Assembly (NCBI RefSeq): GCF_963678975.1
Contig: NC_089276.1
Span: forward strand, 24,101,059 to 24,165,058
Direction: 5' to 3'
Source of the DNA: Dysidea avara
Lineage: Eukaryota > Porifera > Demospongiae > Dictyoceratida > Dysideidae
DNA length: 64,000 bases
Both the position numbers and the translations under genes were made by a program. The notes under the pieces were generated by a model. That model was not told the origin of the DNA. It worked only from the letters and a program-made list of their open reading frames with translations, and made no database searches. Positions 11,801-23,520 of this stretch are shown piece after piece; the first letter of the stretch is position 1, and every line of letters begins with the position of its first letter.

Positions 11801-13885
11801 TGGTGGAATTAAGTACTAAAGCATTTGCCACATTTTTAACAGAAATATAGTTATCACTCAAATTTAAGATTTCCAAATGCACATTACCCTGAATAGCTTC
11901 TGCAAGCTGAAGGCCTGGAAAAGGTTCAGAAAGCTGAAGGTTTTCTCCTAAATTGTTGTGTGACACATCAAGCTCTTTTAATATGGTTTTTTTGATCAGT
12001 GTATCAGCAGCAGCTGCTAGTAAATTATGGGAAAAAAGCAGTTTGGTAGTATTGAAGTGTTGTACTAAGCTGATCAGTGAGTCAGCACACGATGACGTCA
12101 AATGGTTGTAACTGAGATCAATTGAATCAACATATATCACATGATTACTATCTGCTAGCTTTATGGCATTGTAAAAACACTGAACTTCAGTATCACCAAT
12201 ATTAGCATGATGTAAACTTAGCTGCCTCCAGTATGTTTTGTTGCACTTAGCTATTACATACCCAAGAATGTGCAAATTATTTGGTGTCAAAGCAATGTGG
12301 CTAAAATCAATGATATCATCATCAAAAAGTTCACCTATCTTGCTGCATAACATTTCATTATTGGCTTCTTGAGCAACCTGAAACAAATGAAAACACTTCA
12401 CTTTATCTAAAAGTAATTGCTTTGATATGTTTTCAGTTCTACTAATCCAACTATACAGAAGTGATCGATTACCAGACAGAAAATGCTTAAATGCTATCAC
12501 CTTTCCTTCAGTCAACCCAACATACATGATCCACATGTTGAAGTATTTTCCAATCCAAAATGTTTCTCGCAATATTGTACCTTGTTGAAATGCATTTAGA
12601 TTAGCAACATGAAATGCAGCTAAAAATTCTTGTACTGAGTAATGAAGGAAATTTAATGACGTTTCCTGCTTTATCTGACTAAAACTGAAGGATTGAACTG
12701 CTTGTAACAAACCAAAACCATTCAATGCGCCAGGGATCTTATCAAAGTTTGGGCAGATATTGTGAATGTCAGAATACTGAAACACAATTTTATTGTCTAC
12801 TAAGCATTTGTGTGCTAACAATGATAATTTATAAATTACTGAAGCATACTGCTTAGGTAAGTGCTTTAAGCCATTAATATCCTCAACAGGCACCCCTTCT
12901 CTCTTCAAGTGACGAAATACAGTCAAAAGCACAAACTTTTCATGCAATTCTGTTTGACTTTCTGGAGGCTGTTGTTTCTCTTTGAAAAGGCATAATAAAA
13001 TGGTCATGTTAAGAGGAATATAGCAAAGACTGTCAATATTGGGATGACTATTTAAATATGATTTTAGCTGTTCAATTTGATCAGGTGATTCCTGCAATGC
13101 ATTCTGAATGTAATCATTTCTGTCAGCAGTAGTAAAACCTAATATTTCAACTCTGCAGCTGACCTTGCTATGCAAGCCTGCTGACGCAATAGGACGGGAG
13201 GTTATCACTTTAGTACATTTTGGCAAGACCTTATGATTAATAATGTTACAAATAAAAGAATTCTCCTTGAGTGCATCAGGCAGTTCATCATATCCATCAA
13301 AAATCACAGCTATCCTCTCACCCCCACTTTTGACAAGTGATGAAGCACAAGAGTTGCACATTTCTAAGGAAGACTCATCATGTTTATAAAAGTACAAAAG
13401 CATTTCTTTAACATTTTGCATTCTCTGGACTGCAGGATCTCGGAGTTTCAAATGGAAAACAAGCACTGTATTTTGTAGCAGTTTACCAATAGCCCACTGG
13501 TAAGCTATTTCTATTGATAAAACTGTTTTCCCTATACCCGGCGCACCTTCAATAAGCATTGTGTGCGAGGTAGTCACTCCTACCTTGGTATTTTCCATTG
13601 TTACAAATATGTCCCTGAGTTCTTTGGTAGTGATAGATCTTTCTCTAGACTTAGCAGATTGTGCAGTGATGAGTTCATTTTCTCTAACGAGATGATCAAT
13701 TTTACCAGCTCTGCTTGCCTTAGCTATTGCAATCTTTTCTCTTCTGGTAGGCTCACCTTTGTAGTGTATTAAGGCTAAGGTCACATACTGTTTTGGCTGA
13801 AATGGTGGCCAGTCATGTTGAGGGTCAGCAAATCTGAAGTTCTTGTATAGTTCACGGAACATCTCTTGCACATGAAATTCATAAC
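8817..13885 (-). CDS. NLR gene 1, main exon: NACHT domain and long LRR array
   Basis: One uninterrupted 5.07-kb exon encodes about 1,689 residues. The start is the acceptor TTCCAG/GTTATG at 13887-13886; I see no good start codon, and the acceptor phase (1) matches the donor of the CARD exon at 21006. A linker (YVTLALIH) precedes the NACHT ATPase, with Walker A GAPGIGKT and Walker B IAVIFDGYDE (about 115 and 195 residues into the exon) and the sensor ITSRP. A helical region with FLHYSVQEFLAAFH follows. From about residue 560 to the end there are ribonuclease-inhibitor-type LRRs (LxxLDISNNxL), arranged as ~346-residue super-repeats. The last block is truncated before the TAG stop. The predicted role is a cytosolic pattern-recognition receptor. 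No disabling mutation is seen. Confidence 0.9.
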
Positions 13886-14188
13886 CTGGAATATTGTGGA
13901 TACAATGTTTGCTTAAATGTACATACATATATGTATGCAAATGTAACACTTTCAATACAGCAACGGATCTTATCTACACTTGAAGCCATAAAAGTACACA
14001 ATCATGTTTTAATTTCTACTTGTCACAACAGTAAAGGTATTAACTGCTGTAAACAAACTATACAATCAATATTGCATTGAGGCAGTTTCAGAGTCCTATA
14101 ATGCTCCAGTGCTTTCACAAGAGTTCATATAGCAGTTCATCATTAGTTAATAGGTCAGTTAACAATCAGAGCAGGAGATATTTAATAG

Positions 14189-14275
14189 TTATACCACAAC
14201 TGCAAGGGATTTTGCGGATGTATACACCTGAAGCATGAGGGTCACAGGCCCGAGGGCTAATGGTGTATATAGCAT
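14189..14275. repeat. Palindromic GC-core repeat, copy in NLR intron
   Basis: TTATACCACAACTGCAAGGG and GTATACACC lead into GCATGAGGGTCACAGGCCCGAGGGC and then back out through GGTGTATATAGC. The same arrangement occurs inverted at about 18868-18990. Confidence 0.6.
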
Positions 14276-14961
14276 AAGTCACCATTTATCGAATAATCGC
14301 TTATAATTTCTCACCACCACAACAACACACAGACTTCCGGTTTGGACTATTCAACAGAGCAGCCTTTGGTCTCTCTGGACACCAAGTTGTAAGTAAATCA
14401 CACCAACACATTGTGAGTTTTGCGTGAAACAGTAGAGCCTATCATTTACCACTCCTCAAACACCGGTACGTACGTATTATCGGACAGCCGTACTTCACTC
14501 AATGACCAACTTTCGAATAGTTCGCACATTCCAATGAATAACATACTAGGGAATTACCCTGTCACTTTGAGGTTTCTATGTGATATCCAACTGCTGGATA
14601 AAGATCTGTGACAGAAATTTTACGGAGATTGAATATGCCGTTCACGAGTTATTCAAGTTACACTGAAACCATGGTTGTTATAGGTGCTACCATTTTGCTC
14701 ATAACGTGAGGCCTACTGGTTCGATTTACTTAAAACTTGGTATTCAGGGAGAACAAAGACTCCTCTATTGAATGGTCCAAACTGAAAGTACGTGCATTCA
14801 CTGCATTGTTGTGGCGAGAAGCTATAGGTGTTTGCTAAAATAATTGTAATTTTGCTCGCTTCGTGACACCACATATCCACTAGAGCCTCTGGAGCCCTTT
14901 ACCAATAGAAACCACTGAAGAAAACTGTTGTAAATGTTGTATTGGTGGTCCATACAGCTCA

Positions 14962-15418
14962 AAACGTCTTTAGTTAGCGTTTACTGGTTTTGGTATGGTG
15001 AGTAGCTCACCTAGTGTGTTAAGTTCGATAATACGTGCCAATCGATAATAGGCGACTTATGCTATCAGCAAAATCTGACACAGTCGTGGTATAAGTAATA
15101 TTTATATATATATATATCACTCTAGGCACACTGATAGGTGAAAGGACTACAGAGCACTCATCCTGTCCCTTTTATACATCACCTCATGATCGATAGTGGT
15201 TTTAATAGCATGGGCTAAAAGCCGTTAGAATGTTATTCGTATGTCATTATGCTTTACACACAGTGCCAGAATAAATGTGATTGTGGGATCCAATTTTTTA
15301 CTTTTAGCATTTTGTACCTACTAACTTCACTGTGGGATAGTAAGTAAGTTAATGTTTAGTTAGGACTATAAGTTGTCCTCTTTGTGTTGTTCCATGGTCT
15401 GCTATAGGTGTGCCTAGA

Positions 15419-15449
<31 letters not shown>

Positions 15450-15585
15450 TACTTATACCACGACTGTGTCAGATTTTGCTGATAGCATAAGTCGCCTATT
15501 ATCGATTGGCACATATTATCGAACTTAACACACTAGGTGAGCTACTCACCATACCAAAACCAATAAACGCTAACTAAAGACGTTT
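14962..15585. mobile_element. Fold-back element with ~170-bp inverted arms
   Basis: The left arm (14962-15132), starting AAACGTCTTTAGTTAGCG, is the inverted copy of the right arm (15408-15585), which ends CGCTAACTAAAGACGTTT. Each arm contains a (TA)n run near its inner end. The 275-bp centre holds no gene and has a diverged relative at about 18610-18870. I could not find a convincing target-site duplication. Confidence 0.85.
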
Positions 15586-15600
15586 GAAATATACTCATTT

Positions 15601-16195
15601 ACGCATTTCCCAAATGATTATTTTACTGATAATTCATCATTTAGTAACTGTCAACTAATCAAAACTTAGCAACTACACTAAACCTAGCCTAACCTGTAAA
15701 CCCGAACCCATAATTAAACACTCCATGTCACTCAATATAACGAGTCAATGCATATTGTATCTTTGAACTGGTTGGGCATCAGAGCAATGAGTAAACCACG
15801 TTCCCATGATATATTTCCCAGGAACTATGTGAATTCAACCCCAAGCGGCACCTTTGAATGCCCGCGCTAAAGTGGTGTACACATTCAAAGGCACCATTTG
15901 GGACTTTAGTGTGGGCATTCAAAGGCACCACTTGGGGTTTAACTTGCATATCACCCGGGTACTTTAGCATGGGCATTCAAAGGCACTGCTTGGGTTTTAA
16001 TTCGCATATTCCCCAGGCATGGTTTGCTCATGGCTTTGATTCCCAACCAGTTCAGAGATACAGTACGTTTTGACTGAGCAACACAGAGCGTTTAATTGTG
16101 GGTTTGGGCTTACATGTTAGAGTGTAGTTGCTAAGTTTCAAGTCAAGTTACTAAACAACGAATGATCAGTGAATTGTTTGGGCAATGCGTGGATG
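15601..16195. mobile_element. Second fold-back element with ~270-bp imperfect arms
   Basis: The blocks TTAGTAACT, CTTAGCAACTACACT, AATTAAAC, GAACTGGTTGGG, GAGTAAACC and CCTTTGAATGCCC on the left recur in inverted order and orientation on the right. The centre (15846-15985) contains three direct copies of ATTCAAAGGCACC facing one inverted copy (GGCACCTTTGAAT). It abuts the fold-back element at 14962-15585, and I see no coding capacity. Confidence 0.8.
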
Positions 16196-16920
16196 CGTGT
16201 TTCTACCCACCATATGTCAGCCATTGAGCAGATCACAGAACAACACAAAGAAGACAAATAGATTTAAATGCCTTATAGTCCTAATTACTTAACTTAACAT
16301 ATTTACAACTTCACACACATGTGGCTTTTTCTGCATGGTACCACATGTTGTTATGCATGGGTAAAGCAAATTCTACACGTGGCTGAAGCTGAAGGTACGT
16401 GTGGGTACACAATAAACCATGCGTGGTTGCACAAAAAGCCACGCTACAGAGAATGTCACAGCCATGCATGGGATATTCCTCCACGCATGCATATGTGAGT
16501 AATTGTTAAGCTTGTGACGTATTACAGTCTAGAGAAGAACAATACTAGCTACTTATGCATGTATGGTTAAACTAGTTTAAATGCATTTTTTTCAATGCAG
16601 GTCTGCTCACTAGTCTGGACCAGCAGCAACGCCTTGTAATAAAGTTCTGTATTATAATACTATGCTACATTAGTGCCTTGTCCTGCTCACACTTATGTAG
16701 CTACTAAGGTAGATGCCATTTCGCTCGTGGTTCGCTCATGGTAAAGGTCAAAGGTCACGTACCGTGAGTAACTACTGTACATACAGTAATTAGCTATTAG
16801 GCTGTACCAACAACTTTTGAACACTTACCGTAAAGTGGGTTATTTTCGAAGCAGAAAATTTTGCACAAGAACCAAAATCTGAATTTCAAAGGATTTAAAT
16901 CTTGAAGAATGCATATGGAC
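16196..16920. other. Intron sequence with GTGGC-rich local repeats
   Basis: 16320-16500 is rich in CATGTGGC/GCCACG and CATGCATG blocks. A comparable GTGGCAC-rich stretch is at 18440-18605. A short block at about 16236-16300 resembles part of the centre of the 14962-15585 element. No gene is seen. Confidence 0.5.
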
Positions 16921-17728
16921 CTTATCCGCAATGACGTCACAGACATAAAATGGTGGCAATAGTTGTGAGACTTTCATAAAATTTGTATGGACGGCTGTGA
17001 GAAGAAAAATTTTAAACGATCATATCTCAGCCAAGAAAGAAGATATTGAGTCAGGTATGGCTAAAAGACATTACAATAAAATACGTAGAAGTGATTTTCG
17101 GGTGGTTTTCAAACTAACGCTAGACTGTTATTCATTTATAACCATACCTGCAGGTTAGAGTTCGATATCTTTTATCTTGGCTGAGATATCATCGTTTAAA
17201 AATTTTCCTCCCATACAAATTTTACGAAAGTCCCACAACTAGAGATAATTCAAAGGAAGGCTGCTAGGTTTGTGTTCAATGATTATTCTCGACATTCTAG
17301 TGTTACAGCAATGTTAAATGAACTTGATTGGAAATCATTAGAAAAGTGAAGAGATGAGTTATGTTTCACAAAATCATTAATCAGTATGTAGATATCCCTT
17401 ATGATCATATCCTTGATAAAGTCCCAAGCACCACCCGTAGTAGTAGCAGGAAATACCTACATTTACCCTCAAGAATTGATTCCTACATGCAATCATTCTT
17501 CCCTAGAGCAATTAGACTATGGAATCACCTACCTGATCACCTCGTGGAAACTGATAATGTTGATACTTTCAAATCTTTACTATTATAGTTACATGTAATT
17601 AAGTTCATTAACGTTTAGTTTGTTAACTAATCATGTACATTATATTCGTGATTGAGGTTTGTACATTATACAATAATAATAATAACTATTGCAGCCATTT
17701 TTACGAGTCAGACGTCATTGCGGATAAG
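16921..17728. mobile_element. Long-TIR MITE split by a LINE tail
   Basis: The ends CTTATCCGCAATGACGTC (16921) and GACGTCATTGCGGATAAG (to 17728) are inverted repeats. The arms continue for about 150 bp (AATAGTTGTGNGACTTTC, AAAATTTGTATGG, GATATCTCAGCCAAGA). Without the nested LINE piece the element is about 360 bp. Confidence 0.85.
17242..17683 (+). mobile_element. 5'-truncated non-LTR retrotransposon (LINE) 3' end
   Basis: The insert starts with a fragment of the C-terminal region of a LINE ORF2 (AARFVFNDYSRHSSVTAML, then in another frame YMQSFFPRAIRLWNHLP...FKSLL). It ends in an AAT/TAA repeat tail. AACTA is duplicated on each side (17237-17241 and 17684-17688). It lies antisense to NLR gene 1 within its intron. 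Confidence 0.8.
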
Positions 17729-18609
17729 TGAAGTCCGGGTGGATTCCAAATAAACGGAAATTCGTGTCACAAAATTAATTATGAAGATACGTGAAAGTTT
17801 GCCTTACTGATCATCCCTGTGCACTGGAGAGAAGACTGAGGGAATCTTGAGTGGAGTAAATTCACTGGTTCAATTGCGCTCAAGTTGTAGCTAGCCAGCT
17901 TTCTACCATAGAACGGTATCAATTCCCATTCAGAATCACCTGGAAGTTGGATTGTTACTTTCACTTGTGGGAATTTATTTTCGAGAACAACCAGATGTGG
18001 GAATTTATTCCCGAATAGAAGTCGAATATCAGAAAATAAAAACCCTTCAAAAATTACCAGCTATACGGTATCAGCAACATCGATGCCTCAACATTACGAC
18101 TGCAAGGTGCTGTACCAGATTAAGGTAATGTAGCTCAAATGAAATAATTATTTTTTAGGATGTGGTCAGACAGCAGTTGGATTGTGCTTAATCCGTTAGT
18201 AATAGTCCAGAAATATGTAACAAAAAGACAGCTGCAGCTTGATGAAGTCTCTTCCACGGTATGACAAGAAAGTTCATATCGACGAAGGAAAAGAATGACG
18301 AAGTGCAGTTGTCAACCTAAAAATTGTATCATAAGGTAAGGTGTACACAATACCTATACTTGTAACGGTTGTATCAGCTGGACAGGTTTTGACTTAGTAT
18401 CGAGAAAGCTCTAGTCTAACAGACTCAAATGTCTTAGTTAGTTAGTACCACCAAGCGTGGCATACTACACAGGTGTGGCATATTGTCACGTGCGTGTGCA
18501 CGCAAAATTCCTCCGTGGCACACGCGATGTTGCTGCATGGCAAACACAACATGCTCTGTGTGGCGCATGCTGCATGGTGGCGTGTCACATGTGAAGCCAC
18601 ACGCGGAAA

Positions 18610-18990
18610 TGTGAAGTTATAAGTGGACTGTACTTACTGTCCCAATAGCAAAGTTAGTAGGCTAAATGTGGTACAAACTACTAAAACTAAAAAACTGGAT
18701 CCCACAATTGCTATTCTTCTGGTGCTTTGTGTAAAGCATAACGACGTAGAACAACGTTCTAACGGTTATTAGTCCACGCTATTAAAACCACTATCGATCA
18801 TGAGATATTGATGTAAAAAGAAACAGGGTGTGTGCTCTGTAGTTCTTTGACCTATCAGGTGAGAATATATGTCACTTATACAGGGTGTGTTGGGTTTTGC
18901 TGATATGTACACCCTTAGCCCTTGGGCCTGCAGTCCTCGTGCTTTCGGATGCATATATCAGCAAAACCCCTTGCAGCCGTGGTATAACTA
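18610..18990. repeat. Diverged copy of the fold-back centre plus palindromic GC-core repeat
   Basis: 18640-18870 matches the reverse complement of 15133-15407 in blocks such as TGGATCCCACAAT, GTGTAAAGCATAA and ATTAAAACCACTATCGATCA. It runs directly into the palindromic repeat TTTTGCTGATATGTACACCC...ATATATCAGCAAAACCCC (18895-18970). Confidence 0.65.
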
Positions 18991-19379
18991 CTACATACAT
19001 AAACTGGAGCCAAATAATTGTAAATACATGCTTCAAAAAGGGATTCCATAGATAATAATAATTACACCTACAGATCAGTTACTGTATACAGGTATAGTAT
19101 GATGGCAAATAATAACTCTTCAGCAGTATTTCACTGTTGGATCTTACCATTAAGACCATGCATTACAGAGGGATTTAAGCCTTCAAATGAAAGTATAAAT
19201 GCATGCAACATGATCATGATAGGAACATCAGTGCTACTATAATCATTTCTAGAAGAACATAATACACATAAAGGTGTAGATTAGCAGATTTAGGTGCTGG
19301 ACGGTATACGGGATATACCAGGATACCGCGGTATTGTCATCAAACCAGTTCAAATTAAGGTATTCACTTTCAAATATAA

Positions 19380-19600
19380 AAGTTGTGTAATCAAAGGTGG
19401 CAGTCAAGAAATAGCTGCAACAATGTTAATGCTAATAATGGCTGTGTGCATTGTTAAAATTTTAATCATTGCAGCCATCCACCACCTTTGATTTCCCAAC
19501 TTTTTTCATCCAGATTTTTAAGGCCGCACCATTTTTCACAGCTTGGCTCTTTTTGTGTGGATTATATATACATACCTAAAACATTTGATTATGGATCGGC
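19380..19600. repeat. Decayed relative of the 53.7-kb inverted repeat
   Basis: GGCGG/CAAGAAATAGCTG, TTAAAATTTTAATCATTGCAGCCAT and GGCCGCACCATTTTTCACAGCTTGGCT correspond to blocks of the near-perfect inverted repeat at 53686-54008, but the arms here are diverged. Confidence 0.55.
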
Positions 19601-20389
19601 AGCTGGTTCGTTCTGGCTAAGTTTGGTTATGATGAATAGACAAATTCTAGAAAATTTTGACTTCGCACATGTTTAATGATTTAATCAGTGTTATTGCATC
19701 ATTTATGAACAATTATTAAAGGTTTAGATGGGTAAGCTTGCACTTCTCAAATGTCTGAGGTATTCCCATTGTACTTAACAGGCCTGAGCATGTCACAAGT
19801 CTCTGGTATAGAAGTATGGGTCTTTTTCAAGGGAAATTTTTATCAGTTTTCATGGATTGGCAGCTATCCATCAAAGTTTTATAATTCAAACTTAGTTAAT
19901 TGGCAAACAGACTGCTGGAATTTGTCCTGGATAAAGCAATATAGTGTGAGTACACTACCCAGAACCGTGTAGAAGGGTACACTCAAAAGGCAAGTTAAAC
20001 CAGTTTTAGTGTCTAGTTTCGTGAGTGTTGCTTAGTCACCACAGTTTGTCTGCCAACACTTGCCCTTCCCAATATGTGACTGGGCCTGCAAAAACAGGGC
20101 ATGTGGGCACAAACTACACCCCGTCATTCTACAGGTCATGTCTCAGGACTGAAACAGAATATACTGTATGAATTCTGTAACTTGCATCAAAAAGCCAATT
20201 AAATAGTTACTAAGAGCTGAAAATTGCATTGCTATAGCATAATGGTACAAATAGGTATGAGTGATTGACGTTTGTAAAAGTAGGCAAAAATCATGCGCCC
20301 ACATGCCCTATTGTCGCAGGCTCAGTCACATATATACTTTGTAAAAAATTGATCAAATGACATGAACATTTTGGGACCAGAAATAAAGA

Positions 20390-20660
20390 GGTTGCACCTA
20401 TAGTTAGGTTTTTCCACCTCCACTCCTGGACAAACTGGGAGTGGTATAGTACAGGGTCCCCATGCCCTATTTTAAAAGTTTTGTTAAAGTGAAAAATCTA
20501 GTTCTTTATTTCAACTTTGGATTTCCCAAAGCCTTTAGACTTAGTGCACGAGTGTAACAATGGTATGATGAAAGTTAGAGTTCAAAAATAAAATCTCTGG
20601 GACCCTGTACACCTACCAAAACAACCATCATCTGTTGACGGAGGTTGTATACTTTAATTG
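20390..20660. repeat. Dispersed repeat also found near 54370-54450
   Basis: In reverse complement, CAACAGATGATGGTTGTTTTGGTAGGTGTACAGGGTCCC matches the sequence at 54395-54435. No coding potential is seen. Confidence 0.5.
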
Positions 20661-21005
20661 AGATATTTAAGAGAGCCATACTAACCACCTAAAAATTCAA
20701 GACTTGATCAAATGGCCTTGTTTAAGTATGTATTAAATGCATAAAAGATCCGAAAGAAGCAAACATCCCCCCTTCAAAATTTTGAATGGCTACGATCCAC
20801 AAAATCTGAATAACCTGTTCTACAGTACTTCAAATCATCGTCAGGTCTCTGATGCTGGAGTTTTGATTTTGGGCTTTCCAACATTTGTGATTCCAATTAT
20901 GAGTGGTATTATGTAGTTGCCTTGTGATGTAACAACACTGACACTATTCTGTTATGAAACATAATTACTCATGGTCTTGCTACAATAGATTTTTCAAGTA
21001 CTGAC

Positions 21006-21330
21006 CTGTTGTTATTATATCAGTAGTGACAAGACTTCTCATTGTACTGGCTAACTCTCTTGTGGCTTGTGTACCATGTTCTTCCATTATACTCAACATA
21101 GTACAAAAGCTCTTCACATTACCAGCTTGTAAGGGACCAGAAATATATTGTAGCAACTTTTCTATTTTATCCATTGTCCTTGGTTTAGCCTTTATCTCTT
21201 CGATATCATCCACTTGAATAATGTTTTCTTGTACAAAATGTGGTAACAGGTTGTCAATGTCCACCATGGTGTTACACAGCTGGGAATAGTGGTCTCTGAA
21301 TGTTTCTTTCACTTTAAGAGTGTCAGCCAT
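21006..21330 (-). CDS. NLR gene 1, first exon: CARD-like death-fold domain
   Basis: This exon opens with ATG in a good context (AACAATGG) and encodes 108 residues that look like a CARD: a helix with HYSQLC, then DIDNLLPHFVQ, IIQVDDIEEI, TMDKIEKLLQYI, SGPLQAGN and FCTMLSIMEEHG. It ends at a donor AACAG/GTCAGT with one base of a codon left over (phase 1), which fits the acceptor of the NACHT exon at 13885 in frame and on the same strand. The intron would be 7,120 bp. The domain would recruit downstream signalling partners by homotypic interaction. A separate small CARD gene, or an extra undetected exon between, is possible. Confidence 0.75.
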
Positions 21331-23520
21331 TGTTGCTACACAAATAACAAGCTCTATACTATATACATACAGTAATTATTTACACACATACTATACAAAT
21401 AGTATTGCTGTGTAATAGTTTTATCATAAGTACGATACAAGTGATGTTGGAGAACAAATGTGCACTATTCATACCTAATATGTAGTGATATACTGATAAA
21501 AGCTGATACTTGAATCTGGAATCCTCTAAGCATTCAACCTATACTTAAACATTGACTTCTCGCTAGCAAAGGATTTTGCATATAGTCTCTGCCTCAATTC
21601 CCAGACTAGGGTCTGGTGAAACTGTACATGTGTACAAAATTTTGGTGCTATTCAAATTTTGATGGCTTCAATCAGATGGCTCCATTTCAAGTTGATAATG
21701 TAATGGATAAATTCGCAGTCATTTTCAGTGGCTTTGCTCCTTGCAATTGTAGTGAAAATGAGAATGTAGCAAAACTCACAATTCCTGTTGGTGCTGTGTG
21801 AAAGTTACATCATAATGATGTCGATTCAACCAGATCTGTCTAGAATGGCAGTTGTTTGTACAATACTAGGGTAAACCCAAAAGGTCACACAATACATCAT
21901 TTAGGTATTAACATTTTTGTACACAGTTTCACCAGACCTTATTCTTGGAATTAGGGTGGATGGCAGCAGACCAAAAGGTACATAAAATGGTTCAAGATAA
22001 ATTTTAACTCATGATTGTACTAGCTTTATGCAAACAAGTTTCAATCAAACTTCTAATGGAGATATTAATTTATACTCCTGAGCTAAAAAAGAAACCACAC
22101 AAGTGATCTGGATACAATACTACTTACATGGTGAATATCACTACTGGGATTTGTCTATGCCTATAGGTAATTTACAACCAGTAACCACTTAATAGGCAAT
22201 ATTGTACATACTATATTACCATCTCTGTTTTTCTTTCCTTCAAGGGCATAGCTGGGGGGGTTCCAAGGGCGGGTTCCTGGAGGGCTGAAGCATCCCCGCT
22301 CCAAAAGTTATCTATATGTGCTAGCTAGAAAGATGCTGTAGTAGAAGCTACAGTACAGGTGCAGTTGCATCCAAAGCATACGTGGGCAATGAAATCATGG
22401 AAAAAGAATCAATAACATGAGATCAAAGAGGCAAAACTGCTACTAAACATTACAATACTGTAACAGAACAGTCAGCTACTCTAATAGAACATCCATCATC
22501 AAAATATAAAGAACAAAGACAATCCCCTCGAACTTTTAACTCAAACCATACTGCAGCATTTAGCTATGCTGTTCCCTTTATATGAAAGCTAGTTATTGAT
22601 TTCACTTAGCTAGTTAAAGTGGTTTACAATGCTTATTCAATAACGTTCAGTCAATATTATTGCCAAATTCAATATCAGAAAGTTAAATTTGCATGTGAGG
22701 GCATTCCCACCTAGATAAAGCATGCTCCTCATGCTGAGTGTGTTTCTCACACTGCACTACTAGTTGTATCAACCAGTTTCCACAGTTTTTATCCCCCACT
22801 ATAAAGGCCCCTACAGTAGCTTAGCACCCCTCTTGGGAAATCCTAGATCTTCCCTTGGGGTTCAGATGAACCCCCCTTTTCAAATGCAAAATTTAAAATC
22901 ACAACCCTGGAACTCTCCAGTAGCTGCTTTCACACTGGCACGACCCTTGAGGGTCACATCGCACTACAGGGTGCAGAGAGGGTGTAATGCTGAATCATCA
23001 ATGAATCGAATGTTGCATCACATGATCAATTGCACATGTGATACATGGTAGGGATGCCAAAAGACTGATGTGAAATTAGTTATGACTATATACAGTAGTT
23101 ACAAAACAACAGGTACAACGAACTTGTGTGGTCAAGTTTTTAATGTGTCAGGTTAGCACTAACTGTTGAATAGTTGATGTATGTTTATGTTATGTGTTTA
23201 TGTTATGTTAGCACTGAAAATCACCAATAGTGGCTATTAATAACTATATCATACAGCATGGTAGTACTGTATATTAGGGATCACGGAGGTTTGGGTCTTT
23301 CTGGCCAAAACAAAATCACCCACAAAACAGCTTCACGATACCATCCTGGCGTCTTGGTAGTATTGGTTAGGTGTAATCCAAGCCCAAAAGTGCCTTCAGT
23401 ATGACCCTAAATACTTCCAATAGATAGTTACAAATTTTTAATTTCTTCAATGGAATTTTCTACTGATTAACTACCTGACGGTAACTTGATAACGGCTAAT
23501 GTTATGGGATTGATCATTTC
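21331..23520. other. No gene recognised
   Basis: This is the region upstream of NLR gene 1, so its promoter should lie at the low-coordinate end. I see only short open frames without family resemblance. One copy of the TACTCTAATAGAAC motif lies at about 22477, and a G-rich degenerate repeat at about 22240-22320. Confidence 0.5.

Noticed and set aside
10420..11850. Several 60-120-codon plus-strand frames
   Set aside because: They lie antisense to the intact LRR exon of NLR gene 1 and are shadows of its codon pattern.
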